A stretch of DNA of 64,000 nucleotides, from the NCBI GenBank assembly GCA_013398955.1, contig VWPU01010319.1:62001-126000 (forward strand), written 5' to 3'. The position numbers were made by a program, and so were the translations under genes. Below the pieces are notes generated by a model. It saw only the letters and a list, made by a program, of their open reading frames with translations. It was not told where the DNA came from and did no database searches. The stretch comes from Callaeas wilsoni. Its lineage: Eukaryota; Chordata; Aves; Passeriformes; Callaeidae. Below are positions 10,621-23,985 of this stretch, one piece after another (positions within the stretch are counted from its first letter, which is position 1; every line of letters begins with the position of its first letter).

Positions 10621-13600
10621 TGTCCCCGGCGCTGGGGAAGCCGTGACCCTGCCACGTCCCTTCTGCACCCTTCGTTTTTGGGATATGGGTAAACCCTGAG
10701 AGTTACTCAGCGTGCTGACACAACCCGTTCTGCCGAGCTGCCGGCTGGGTTTCTTGCAATGAAAGCCTTTTCTGCCTGTTGCTGGTTTTATTCGGCATGA
10801 TGCTCTCTAGAAATCTTCAGCCCCGAAGTGCCTCCGGTCCGAGCTGGACCGTGGTTCCAGGTCAGTGCAGCTCCATTGGCTTTGGAAGCGTTCCCCCGGG
10901 CTGACCGGGCTCTCTGCGCACTGAAGGACAATGCCCATTGTGTGCCCAGGTCTGCGTGATCCCCACATCCCTCCTTCCAGTAAATCTGCACCATGCCTCT
11001 CCAGTGCGGCTGTCTGGGGACAGGCACCGGCACTTGGACGGGGTGGATGGAGCTCTGCTGGTTTGACGCTGGTGGAAGATGGCAAGTGTGGATGCCACAG
11101 CGAGGCCGGTGTGCCCATGGCTGCTGGGACAAAAGCTCCCTGTTTGCGTACGGCGTCGTGTTTCGAGATGCCCGTGTTTGCAGCTCGAGGGGTGGGAGCT
11201 CTCTTTCAAGTGTCTTTAATCGTGTAAGAATTCATGTTTTCCCTCCCGTGCCATCTCTACCATTTGATAAGCATGAGCTCATGCCAGAGGCTCACAGGTA
11301 ATCAGGGAACTTAATTTCCAACCACCTCATGATGCTCACAGAAGTGTTATGCTGTGACTTGGGTCTCATGGCCAAATCCTGCCCAGCTTTGCCAGAAGTT
11401 GGGAAGCTCTGAGTTTGAGTCCCTGGGCTACCCTTCCTTTGCTGCTTGAGAGCCCTTTTCTCAGGGTCACTTTTACCCTGTGATGCGGTCATGTTCCCAG
11501 GGATGCTGAGTGCTCCCCAGGGATGCTGGGATCCCTGATCCAGGCTCAGAGGATTGGGGCGGGATGGCAGCAGCCAGTCCCCCCTGTGCACCTGCCCTGC
11601 CCTTGCCTGCAGCTGAAAGAGGCCTTTCCTCCTGTCTTTCTGCCATGAGGTAGCACCAAGCCTGTAAAATCAGGTTTTTTGCAGTAGGAAGTGTGTCTGG
11701 CCTCCCCCAAGCCTGGGGGTGCAGCAGGTGGGTGACCTCCCGCAGTGTCCCCATCGCCCATCTTGGTGCAGGGTTTGCTGGCTGGGGATGCTGAGCCCTG
11801 GATCTGCCCTCCCCTCTGGAGAGGAGGCCAGCCCCAGGCTTGGTCAGAGCTCCCTGTGGGACAGGGTCAAGGTCAGATCCCTCTGAAAAGACCTGTTAAA
11901 ATTTACAGAGATTGCTGCAGACTGTGCTTCAGCTGATTGCATGAAACTTTATTGAGAGGTACAGCTATTGAATTTGGTTTTGCCAAGATTTAATTTTCCT
12001 AAGTAGAGGAGATTGAAGGATTTCACTTAAATACTTATTTGGCCTTTAGTTTTATCTTGATATATAACGTCATCCTTTTCAGAACTATTGAAAATTAGTG
12101 TTGAGGCTCTGGTCCTACTGGAAAAGACTTAATAAATTCATTTTCCTGGAGGCCATGATGTTCTTCTTATTTTGAGAGGCTTGAACTCCTGCTGCAAAAA
12201 ATGCTGTTGACAGGTGTCTCCTTGCAGCTGAGGAAGAGTGTGCTAGTATCAGAATTGCAGCTGCTTTAAACTGCTGAAGATGCTGTTTCCCATGTGTGCA
12301 AATGAAAGTGGTAGGTAGGTGATTGTTGATGGTGAAATTAGTCTTGCACAAAGCGGGCTGAAATTTCATGCCTCACGTGGAAATTTTTATTACTCTTAAT
12401 GGTAACAAAGTGTAAAGGGTTGTGTCAGCTTGACATTGTTATCCCTGTCATTTAGGAAGTGCTCTTTAGACTGCAAGTGTGTCTGTGGTGGAGGAAAGAT
12501 GTTTTAAGGGAGTGGGTCTTATCTCCAGCAGCGACTTGAGAAATCTCTTATATGATTACGTGCAAGTTCAGCCAGCTGAACTTGGGTTTTACAGTTACTC
12601 CTTCTCTGAAAATGGATTTAAAGCAGGTTATCAAACCTTCAGGGAAAGAAATGTCAGGGGAATGCACTTAAATGCTGGCGTTACCACAAGTGTTATTCCC
12701 TTCAAATGACATAATAAGGAAGATATCAGTTAGTAATGTTCTTAGAGGCTTCTAGTTTTATCTTCTCTCTGTCTGTACCCAGTGAATACATCAGAGGAGA
12801 AACTCAGTGTCAGAAATTGCTGGAGCACTTCAGGAAGCTATTGTGCTCTGGGACGAGCAGCACCTTTCTGATGCCTTTGCTGCAAACAGGTGGTTCCTTA
12901 ATTTCATGTTGGAACATGAAATTTTGTTGCTATTTTGCAGCAAGTGATTTAAAAAATAGTAATAATAAAGCTTTAGTGAGAATCAGCATTGTCAGTGGCC
13001 CTAAATCTGTGTATAGCAGAGCTGAAGAAGCAATTCGATTTTCTTCTGGAGTGTCTGATGTCAGTAAGCACCTGGTCTTGGCTATGGCTGAGGAAGGAGG
13101 AGGGCGAGAGCAAACCTTTCATGCCTTTTCCTCCTATTGTCTGACTGGCAATTATTTGATGATGTGTTTTTAACTTGCTCTCACATGCCCTGTACTCTGG
13201 AAACTCCTGCAGGGACTGAGATTTGGTCATGATCATTTGCCTGACAGGAGTTGCAACTGTGTTCCTTTTTCTTTCCCTTCACAAAACCTTGGCCAGCCGT
13301 GTTTTGGTTCTTTTTTTGCCAAAATAAGGGTTTTTTCAGTCCATATTTAGCTGCTGCTTTCCTTGCTTTTTCTGCCCTCTGAGAGGTGGGATGTGTCTGC
13401 ATCTTGTGTGCAGCCTGGCTGCTTTGCACCCACCTATGCAGGGCCAGACCTCAGCTCTGCTGAGCTGCAGGATAGAGATAGATATATATACTGTCAATTC
13501 AATTTTTTTTGTTTTAGATATATAAATAAGTTTTTAACAGATATTTAGCTAGGTGCACCTGCCCTGTCGCTCACTTTCATGGACTTGTGATCATGTAATA

Positions 13601-13909
13601 CATGTACATAGCAGCTCTGCATGTGCAGACACCCCGGAAGGCAGAAAGTGGTGGAGGGACTGACGGAAAAAGCTCCATTTGCCAGGTCTTACTTACAAAA
13701 TACTTGCCATGTTGCTCCCTCACCTGCTTGCACAGGGTGTGCAGGGTGGCACGGGGCAGTCAAGGTCCTTGCGATGGGACACGCACCCTTACCTTGGTTC
13801 CTATGCGGCGGGGTGGAACAAACAGGATGTGTGGATTTGAAGATCATGAATTTTGTATTTATATATATTTTTGTCTCTGGAATTCAGAGTTTTCTCTGTT
13901 TCCACGCAG

Positions 13910-14270
13910 TAGCAGTGGGCGGTATCGCCGGGGGCATCGTGTGCCACCGCCACTGCCCCGAGCGCTTCGCACATCCCTCGCTCCTCGTGCCCACGCGCTG
14001 CGGTGGCATTTAGTGATTTCTGGATCCTTAAAGCAGATAAACACCAAAACCTGAGGGTTTACATAACAAAGCGGGAGTGGGGCTCATGTCTGTCAGACAG
14101 CTCCGGCCCCCGGGCACCCATCTGCTGGTGTGGGGAGAGGGGGAGAAGCCGTCTGGTGGCTGCTGCTCCCACACTGGAGAGCTGGGACCCCAAAAGGAGC
14201 TGGGATGGCACCAGGCAGAGAGGAAGCCATGCGCCCCAGAAGGGAGGCCAGTTTTGTCTCAGAGAATAAA
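13910..14270 (+). other. CpG-dense exon-like patch in intron 1
   Basis: A block of about 100 bp (13910-14010) holds some 13 CpGs although its surroundings are CpG-poor. It is preceded by a good acceptor, TTTCTCTGTTTCCACGCAG ending at 13909, and by an open frame that ends at TAG 14011-14013. AATAAA follows at 14265-14270. No donor was seen at its right end. It could be an unannotated alternative last exon, a regulatory CpG patch or chance. The peptide was not recognised. Confidence 0.25.
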
Positions 14271-17200
14271 AACTTCTATTTAAAAACAGTTGTGGCTCGC
14301 ACGAGTCTAAATAGGTAGAGGTCAGGGAAATCTTGCTGAAAAAGGATCAGGGAGGGGGATGGAGCAAGTGCCAGAGGATCTGCTGCCGCTCCCGCAGCCA
14401 GCGTGCTATCAGCTCAGCAAGGACTACAGCCTGCCCAGGGCTTACTGCCAAAATGGAATGTGGGGTTTTAATATCAAGGTGGTTACCTGAGATAGTCTTG
14501 CTGGGCTACCGTGCTGGCTTGGATGCCAATAAAAATGTCTGGGAGTGGGGCTGGGTGGGAATGAACCCTGGCACGTGTCTGCCCATCTGTGCCGAGTCCG
14601 CACTGAAGCCGGTGTTGGCTGTGTGTGGTGTTCGTACCTTCGTGCTCTTTGGTTTTCTGCGATTTGTTTTCCCTTAAATCTTCCCTTTTGCTCCTCGGGG
14701 ATGCAGGGTGGACCACGTTGAACTCCATTAAATAAAATGGTGCTACACCTCCAGTAAGATTTGGCAGCAAAGTAGCCAGTTTGCTTTAGTTACTTTAGTG
14801 TTAATGACATCCTTCCTTGTCCATGCCCTTTTTTATGGTAGAGGAAGAATAGATAAAGTAAATTATCTTCTGCCTTAAGGAACTCACTGTTCAGGGGCAA
14901 AGGCTGTAATAAAAGGGCTGGTTTAATACAAAAGGTGAATAGTGGTGAGGTGCACATTTTGCAGAAGAGAGGGAGCACCCCCTGCACTGCCCACCTGTGG
15001 AAAGTCTCTTGGGGAGGAGTTGCAGGGATGAGGATGAGAAACCTCATCACTTCTGGCAGGTTTACTTGACAGAAGGAGACTTTTCTGTCTGAGTGGGGGA
15101 CTCCTGTGCACACTATACGGACAGCAGCAAATATTCAGAATATTCATGGTGTTGAGATCTGTTCTCCTGGCTTTCACCTGCTGGTGAAGAAAGAATTAAA
15201 CTGCATTTCCTAGATTGCATTTTTCAGGTCAGGATGTGAGTGGGCCTGATTCCTGTCTTCCGTTTTTCTTTCTGCCAGTGCAGTGAGCCCTCGTGCGCAG
15301 CCTTCACATGAGGTGTCTTTTTTGGGAGAAATAAAATAAGCCTACTGATAAACACCTGGTGCTTCCGTGGGCTCTCCCAGGATTGGCAGCAAGATGCCAG
15401 TGAGCTGAGGGCACTTTACATCTTCTTCCCCGGGGCCGGGGAAGGTGGTCCAGGCACAGAGGGTCCTCTCTTCTCCGGGATGAGCGTTCAGAGCGCAGAG
15501 ACAAAAGGCAGTGCCAGGCAGACAATGTCCCACAGAGCAGCGTTCTGACAGCCTCTGTCCCAGCCTGTGCAAGTGGCTGATTCAGAGCCAGTTGCAGTTT
15601 CTGGTTGTCCGGCCGTGCAAGGACTTGCTTCTCTTTTCCCTCCAGGATCTGCCGATGCCGTGTCCCAGGGCTCTTCCTCATCACCGGCACTGACTCATTG
15701 CTGAACCACTTCCTAGAAACTTCTCCCATTTTACCAGCCGGACTTCTGGCAGGATTTTTAAAATCAGAAGTACTAATTTCTTGTTCTTCCTGCCTGTCTC
15801 TGCCCCACCCAGAAAACACCCACTGGTGAACACAGGGCTCACTGCATTGTGTTGGGTCAGAGGAACCTCGCAGTGCAGGCTTCTCTCACCATCAGCTGGG
15901 CTGACTCCTGCTCAAAGCCTCCAGGAAGCCCTCAAGGGGGAAAATAAACCAGCAAGAGTAATTAATTGCACCTTTCCAACACTTTCAGTAACCTGGGGTG
16001 TTGTGGCCATGGCAGGACCTCATAACTGCACCCCATTACGTGGCTAAAAGCAACCTTTCTGTGGGGGCTTTTTCTTATTTAAAAAGTAAATAAAGCTGCC
16101 AACTAGCTTTGAATGTAGCACAGAAGAGGTGAAACAATTGGATGGTTTGTCCTTGCATTTTCTCTTTCAATTCAAGTATGATGCACTTACATGATGCAGT
16201 TGACTTCACATGAAGAACACGAATCTGCCTTGGTCGTGGTTCTCTTAGGTGCAGCGGGAAGCACCCGTGGGTGCTGGGGTCTTCTAGGGAGCTCAGCTGT
16301 CCTCTGTCTCACAGCTGAAGGGCTGCTGAAACAATCTGGAGAGCAGGCAGTGCATCGTAGTCTTTTCAGAAAGAAGTACTTTGTTTTCTCATTTCTCTTT
16401 TGCTATTTCTGTAGTCCCTGTGAGATGTTCTGAAGTATATTTTTCCATGACTGAGGTTTCCTGCAAATTGATTTTTTTTTTTGGTGTGTCTGTGTCCCAC
16501 CCAGCATTAAGTCTTACCAAGAAAGAATAGTAAATGACTCACGGTGGCTTTGAAATCTCTGTGGTTAGACCTGATCCCGCTGAGTTTTGGCAGCAGTTAT
16601 GGCAAGTGAGCCATTTTGTTCACCAGGAGAAAGAACTGGCAAGATGGGAACTGCTGTCTGAGCCTGTTTGGCTGTTTTTACTTCTCTCCCAAAACTATTG
16701 CATTTCTTCCTGCCAAACAGCTTTTTTTGTACATGTAGAAAACTCTCTGCGAACACTTTTCTGGGCAGCGCTGCTCCAGAAGGTCATGGCAGTTGAAGGA
16801 AAAAGTGTCTTTAATTTTTGCCTCATTGTGTGCTGGGATCTGGAGGGTTAAGCTTGTAAGTCGTAATCTTAATGCTCTCATTTCCTCTAGGAATTTGTGG
16901 GAAAAATACTGTAGAGGAGTTTTGACAAAAGGAGAACGAGTTGCAGGGTGTCTGCCTTGCCCAGACACCCATGTTGCTTATAAGGTGCTGGAGGTCTTGG
17001 GATGTGGGTGAAGGAGAGGAGAGAGGAGGCAGCTGAGGGTAGATTTGAGCTCTGAGATGAGCATCTTCTTTCCCTGCTTGCCATCAGTGGGCTCTGGTAC
17101 AGGCTTGATTGAGGCATTGTTTTTCCCCTCTAGGAAAGTGGTTGAAAAAACATTTGTCCACAGCATCTATTTTGTTCTAAGCAAGCTGTCAGTATTGTCA

Positions 17201-20200
17201 ATGTGTGTAAATGAACTATTTTGCATAAATTTGCAGGTGTTTAGTTGTATTTAAGAAGGAAACATAAGGGAGCTATTCTGTTTCTCCAAGTTACTGCTTC
17301 ATAATAGGCAATTTCTTATTGAATTTGCCTGGATTTGACCTCAGTCTGAAACTTCAGCCGTCTTTCCAGAGTTATTTGAGAAATCAGAACCCAATTTCTG
17401 TAATTATTGACTCATCCTTAATTGTGATAATGAATCAAACACTTCAAGGTATAGAAAAATTAACTTTTCACTAACTCGAGTACCCTGTGCCCTGGGTGCT
17501 GTTATGTCACCGTGGAGGGTCTCCATGGGAGAGGCTGGTTTGCATGGAGCCCTCCATGAAGTCTTGGGGACAGCATCACCTCTGCCCTCTGAGCTTGGCG
17601 TAATGGCTTCTCTTACAATTACCTCTGGGACTTCCCCAAGCCAACTGTTTAGTTCTTGTAAACGAGACGTTCCCAAATATTTGTTTTAGCTGGCCAGGGA
17701 GAAGGAAAATGCAGTTCTTGGGAGGTCTTCATGTTATCCTAAATCCACAGATGAAGCTGTTCAGGAGCCGGTTGGAGATTTCTGAGTGTGAAAGGGAGGG
17801 TGAGGGCTGGTGTTTGCCCATGTCGATGCTTGCTGCTGGCTACGCTGAGGAAAAGCAGCTGCTCTTGGAAATGTGGATCAGGAGCAGACATGCATCGTCC
17901 TGTTGCCACCTCTGGGACTTGCTGGTGCTGGTTTTTTGGGAGCAATGCCTGATTGTACAACAGCCTTTTAGTGCTGGGTGTCGCAGCTTGATAGTGGGAG
18001 CTGCGGCCACGGAGTGCTGCAGCTTTAGGAGTAGACTGGAAAATAACTGAAGTCAAATGAGGATAGAGACATCAAATTCTCGTGGAGCTGATCAGCCAGA
18101 ATGCATCAAACACATTTAAAAGCACTGCTAAATAAAACACTAAAAATCACTAGGGAGCTTCAGTTTGGAAAGGTGCTGAATCCAGGTTTGCAGGCAGTAC
18201 AGGAGCGTTTTGGGGTGAAGAGAGTGGCTGTACCACATCATGGGGCTTTGCACTTGTGGTTCCAGCCTGTCCCTGCCCTGGGCAGGGAAGCAGGTGACAG
18301 TGCTCTCAGGGCGGTTCAGGGTCCTATTTGGGATAGGGAGGCAGTGGGGTTCTGGCTGAGGAGCAGAGAGAGGAGCTGGGACATAGCCTTGCTGGGACAG
18401 CCTGGTGACCCAGGGTGCCGCAGTTCCTCTCACACCCATTAACCAGAGGTCATCCTGTGTTTTGGGTTTACCAAAGTACACCTCTGGCACATTATGTGCA
18501 CAGTCAGCAGAAGCTTGGCAGAGGTTAATGTTCAGCGTGAGCAGTCACAGGGCTGGCTCACACTGCCAGGAAGGATCAGTGTGGGACGGCACCGTGCAAA
18601 CACCTGTGCGGGCCTGGCACTGCCAGTGGCTCCCAGCCCCGCACCCTGCGCTTGGAGCTGCCCCGAAGAGGGACAAAAGCATCAGTAAAACTGTAGTGGT
18701 GGTCACCCTGCAGTGGTTGTCCTCGAAGCTGGTGGTGTCGTGGGGAAGCCAGCCTGGGAGATGAGCTTGTGCATCATCACCTTGGATTCCCTAGGCAGGG
18801 GAGGGAGTTGGAGTTGGCTGCTCACATGGGAACATTTGAGTTCTGCGCTGTAGTGGGGACTACACTAACAGTGGTACTGTTTAGTGTAAGGGTTGCTTTC
18901 CTCCCCCATCGTGGCCCTCTGTGCAAGCCAACTGTTTGGGGGTTTTTTTTAATGGAAATGATTTGGAAGTTCCATTAAGGCAAACAAACTCCCTAAAGTC
19001 AACGCAATGGAAACAGCATTTTATTGAAGTGTTAAACTTTTAGTTAAACTATTAGTAAAAATACGTGGTCTCAATCTGCTGCTCCTTGTTGCTGTGATAC
19101 CCGCAGGAATTTCTCATGTCTTTGGGCAGGTCACATAAAGGGTCAATAAAAATCACCTCCTTGTGCTTTCACATGGAAAGAAGCAGGAAGAGAAAAAGTC
19201 ATGTTCCCACTTAATGGGAACAGTTCAGTCAGCAGCAGGGTGGCAGCAGGAAGGGGGACATTGACCTCCTGACACATACCTGTGCTCTCTGCTGTGATCC
19301 AGAGCTGCTGCCAGGAGCCAGTGCCCGTGCAGGACGCAGGGCTGGGCTGAGATCCTGTTGCAGTTGCCGAATCCCTCCCGAGCACCGGCTGCAGTGCTTT
19401 CCCTGGAATTAGCTTGGCTGCTAGGAGATGTGTGAAGGTCTGTGTTTGCATTTATCAGCTGCCACCTAACCCCGCTGTGGGAGGGAGGGTGGGATGGAGG
19501 TGTTGGGCTTCCTGCCAACATGCCCGCTCGTCTCTGAGCCACCGGAATTCCCTGCGGAAATGTGGCTTGGCAGGTGGCAGTTGCTGGAGCAGACGTGGCA
19601 CTGGGAGATACCAGAATAGTGTCAAGTGATGTACAGGACATCGACCCTGTAGATATCTATACATTTAGGTCACAAAAATATGTGCTGTATTTGTATGACG
19701 TGTTCAACTATAGATAAGAGCTGCAGCCATGCGTTTCATCCTGTGAGCACCATGGTGGTCCTTGTTATCCCTGCTCCTCATGGAGATGGTCACTCCAAGA
19801 GTCCTGTGCATTACACTATCACTTTGGCAAGCTCTCTGCTTTTAGGATTTTATATAAAGCTTTTGTGAGCTCTGTCTTGTGCCAAACTCTGTGTGTCAGC
19901 ACTCAGAAGTGCTGCATGCTTTGGCCTTCCTGCTGTTTATGCTCTTTGCAGCAGGTGGCTTTCCCATGCCCTCTTTTCCATCAGCCCAGGACTGTGTTGA
20001 CCACTCTGTTAGATCTCAGTTGTGTGGTGTGGGGATGCTGAGATGGAGCCGATCCCCAAGGTGCTGTCGCCTGGTTCCCTTTGCCTGCCTGCAGCTGTAG
20101 TGCCAGTGGGTCTCTAGGGGTGAGTAACCAGGTTCCAGAGGCTCTGGGCATCCCCTGTCCTGGTTATGTGCAGTGCTCCTGGGTTTAGGGCTGCAGGGTG

Positions 20201-23200
20201 TGTGCCGTGGACCACATCAGGGAGTGGAGGGCTAGTGGTGATCCCCGGAGGATGCACAGCCCGAGGTGCGAGCGCTGTGCTTATACGCTCTTGTCCGTGC
20301 CTGAGGAATCCAGAACAAGGTGATGAATTAGTATGTGTAGGGCCAGCCTTAATTACCAGTAAACACCTAATGATCGGCTTCCCGGGAAGGCTGCACTTCC
20401 TGTGGCAGCGCAGGGAGCAGGGATGGTGCTCCTGGGGTGCTGCTGGGCAGGGAGAGTGGGAGCCAGAGAAACCAGTACATCAGCATGAGATCAGCAGCCG
20501 CTGCCCATCCGAGGATTTTTATGTTTTCTTTTTACTGTTCTGTAAAGCAAATGAAACGAGTCCTTGGGAGGTGTCTGATGCTTAGGCTGGGCCTGGGTGT
20601 GGGGACAAACCAGCACGGAGGAGTTTTCTGGCTGAAGCTGTGGGTTAGTCACCAGTGCCTTACCTCATCCTTTCCCTTGACCTGCCTGTGCCCTTTTCCC
20701 TAGCAGAAGTGCTGTGGGACGGATGCTGCAGGGGCAGAAGGGGCTCTGCCTGGTCTGGATGGTGCAGCAGGGACTTCCAAAGATGAACCTGCTGTTTCCA
20801 GGCCATCCCAGCCCTGAAGCACCTCGTGCCCTGTTCAAACAGGCCGTGTGGATCCCTGTGACTTTGCTGTTCCTCTAGGCAGGCAATAAGCCTCACGAGG
20901 CAAGGGCTGTGGAAATCAATAATGCAGAGCCAGGGAACCGTGCTGCAGGAAGCACTAATTGCTTACTGCTTTCAGAGGTACTGCTGTTAAATGTGGGCAC
21001 TTCATGGGAATAATTGTTTTGGAAACAGTGTTTTAAAATATTTTGGTTTCATCAGGATTGAGCTAAAGATAAGCAAATTAGGTCAGGATGATGTTTCAAC
21101 GTGTTTATTGTTGATCTGGATTTTTATTTCAGTTCTCCAGCTCCAGATCTTTCCAGGGTAGGAGCAATGCTTTGGTTCTCATTCAAGGGTTGTTTTGTGT
21201 GTTTTAAAAAACAAACCCTAATCTTTTTGCACGGCCCCTGCAGTTTGAGCATCCAGAAGGGCAGATTTTCAGGAGGCGTCTGCGTGTGCTGTTGCTGGCT
21301 GCTGGCTCCCCTGGCTGAGTGTTTTCCATGTATTGAACTGAAGAACAGGGTTAAGGCATTGCTGAGCATTTTTCAACCCTTTTGTCTTTTAATTTCATGG
21401 TTAGGAAATGTAACATGCTACCTACAAGAGCCCTGGGTTTTTGATTAAATACTAGGGGCAAGATAAAATCAGTGTGTGTCTGTTTTGCTTTGTGTGAGTA
21501 TGGGGGTTTTTCCTGGGCTGGAAAAGCAGGATGCTCTTTGCAGGTGCTGGCAGGGATCCTGAGCACAGGGGACATTTCCTAAGTGTGGTGGAGGGCTGAC
21601 CCCTGCCCAGGGCTGGGGAAGGAAAGTGCCCCAGGGCATAAATCCGGGGTGCTGACAAGCCCAGCTTCTCCTGGGGGAGGCAGTTAACTCCTTGGAAAGG
21701 GCTCTTGTCAGCTGAGGGTACTTCTCCACAACAGAGTGGTCCAAAGCTAGTTTTAGGTTTAAAATTGGATGAATAAGGAAATATTTACATGCAAAAGAGT
21801 CATCACCACTAGACAGCAAATAGCTGTTGAGGGCATCGTGCATGGGAATTCCTTGGCATTTCCTCTGGGCTCTTGGTGCCCCTATTGCACCCAGGCTCCT
21901 GGCAGCAGCAGGAGGAGAGAGAGAGAAGTCATGGCTCTGATTCTTTGGGCTTTGTTTTGGTTGTTTGCTTGGTTTTTTTTCTATTTAATAACCCCATCTC
22001 ATTGCTCTGTTTTGGCCTGAGCCTGTCCAGGCAGCCTGGGAGGTTTTTGTGTGTCCCACCATGGGCGCTGCTGCCTGCAAGAGAAAACCAAGTATGGGAA
22101 CAGAGGTCACTTGTCACAGCCCTTGCCAAAAGGTCACTGTACTGGGAGAGATGTCATGAGAACAGTAATGAGATAATTTTCAGGATTATAGTGCTTCTCA
22201 CCATAGGGATAAGAGTTGATACAGAGCATCAAACCCTGGGAGGCATTAGCAGGAAATGTCTGTTTTTCCTGGATGCATTTTCTCTTCTCTGCTCCCCTAC
22301 TTCTCCAAATGAAGTTTTTCTGGGTTTCAGAGCTCTGTGTGGCGCTTGTCAGCATCAGAACCTCATTAAGGATCTGTGATTATCTGAGCTTGTTTCAGAT
22401 CTGCCACGATAAGAATAAGCTTAGGCTGACCAAGTTTTAGGTAGTCTGTGCTATTACCAGCCGCATACATTTTCACATCAGGGCGTGAGTGTCTTCAAAA
22501 CACAGAACTGTTCATGAATATTTACAAAAATATGTATTTTCTGCCTTCCAGTTTCCATGCCTTTAACATGGAAACTTTAGCGTGCCTTTTCCATGCTGTG
22601 CTTTTGTTGTCCTGTGCAACAAGTAGAAAAAAATTTTCTTTAGTGAAGGCTGAGATGGTCATATGATCCCTGAAGTAATGACTTGGGGTTAAAGCATAAC
22701 CAAAATTGCAAATAACAAGTAGACATCAGGCTTGCAAAGTTGCAGGATGGGGCTACAGGTTTGCAATATATTCACAAGGGCTTGGGGATTAATAGAGTTA
22801 ATTTCTGGTTTTTTAGTCATTGTCCCTGCAGTTGAACTCGTGGCTGATTCTTGGTGCAGTCACTATTTCCAGTGTATATATTTTACTAGTTCAAGAGGTT
22901 TGAGGCCCGTGTGCTGTGGGGACAGCTGGGGACAGGAGGCAGAGAGCTTGAGTGGTGCTTGGAAGAGGAAGTAATTAATATGAGAACTGGGTTGGACAAA
23001 GTCAGTGTCAGCAGTCTTTATGGTGTTTGTAGTACGTGTTTTTACCTCTTTCAGTTTTTAATTGTCTCCTTTTTTCCTTGTCTGTTCATTCTTTCCAATG
23101 TTTTCCTTAACTGCTGAGTCTTTTCATTGTGTTTTCCTTCTTGCTGCTTTTGCCCAGGCAGACTTTGAGCCGGATAAAGCCGGAGCAGCCCCTTCCCTCT

Positions 23201-23388
23201 CTTCAAACACAGGTTGCCACACCACCTCCTGGATGCCCTGGCAGCAGGTTTGGGGTGTGGATGCTGGAAATGGAACCGTTCCCCTACCTCCTCCAGCCCT
23301 GGGGCTCTGCAAACCCCTCCCTAGGCAGTGCCATGCCTTTGCCATTAGATAGGGCTTTCTCCCTAGTCTCTGCTTTAAATCAGCAGCT

Positions 23389-23615
23389 AAACTGAAAGAG
23401 AGGAGATTTAGATTAGGCATCAGGAACAAATTCTTCCCTTTGAGGGTGGTGAGGCACTGGTTGCCCAGAGAAGCTGTGGATGCGCCTGCCCTGGAAATGT
23501 TCAGTGCCAGGTTGGACTGGGCTTGGAGCAGCCTGGTCTAGTGCAAGATGATGCCATGGGGTTGGAGCTGGGTGATCTTTAAGGTCCCTTCCAACCTAAA
23601 CCATTCTGTGATTCT
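23389..23615 (+). mobile_element. CR1 LINE 3' fragment
   Basis: A short sense-oriented CR1 tail in intron 1, with GGTGGTGAGGCACTGG, the AGAAGCTGTGGATG segment, TCCCTTCCAACCTAAACC and terminal ATTCTGTG ATTCT octamers. About 230 bp remain, 5' truncated. Confidence 0.9.
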
Positions 23616-23957
23616 AATTCAGAGCACTTCTGCCTTGTCCAGCCTGCTCACAGCAGCCTTCTGCAGGGTTGCAGTCTGCTGCCACGTTTCTCTGCCTTCT
23701 CTCAGTATTGACACTGTTCTCAGAGGTCAAATGCTTTAGGTCTGAGTCTTCCTGTGTTCTGCACCATCTCTTCCTTCCTGGCTCACAGGCAATAGTCCTG
23801 TTTGTGCATCTTGGCACAGGTTTTGCCTTTCTTCTTGACTTAGTCAGACCCTAGTTTTTCTCTTTTGGTCGTTTGGGTTTTTTCCTTTAAAAAGTGTGCT
23901 GTTTATTTTTGATCCTGAATGGCAACAGCTAAGCACTGAAATGCAGCACTTATTTAT

Positions 23958-23985
23958 CTTATTATAAGTTTCTTATTATAAGTTT
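23958..23985. repeat. 14-bp tandem pair
   Basis: Two perfect adjacent copies of CTTATTATAAGTTT in intron 1. Each unit contains the small palindrome CTTATTATAAG-like core. Likely replication slippage. Confidence 0.85.

Noticed and set aside
21873..22379. 168-codon plus-strand frame in intron 1
   Set aside because: No paired splice sites, no family resemblance, composition like the surrounding intron; expected by chance in 17 kb.
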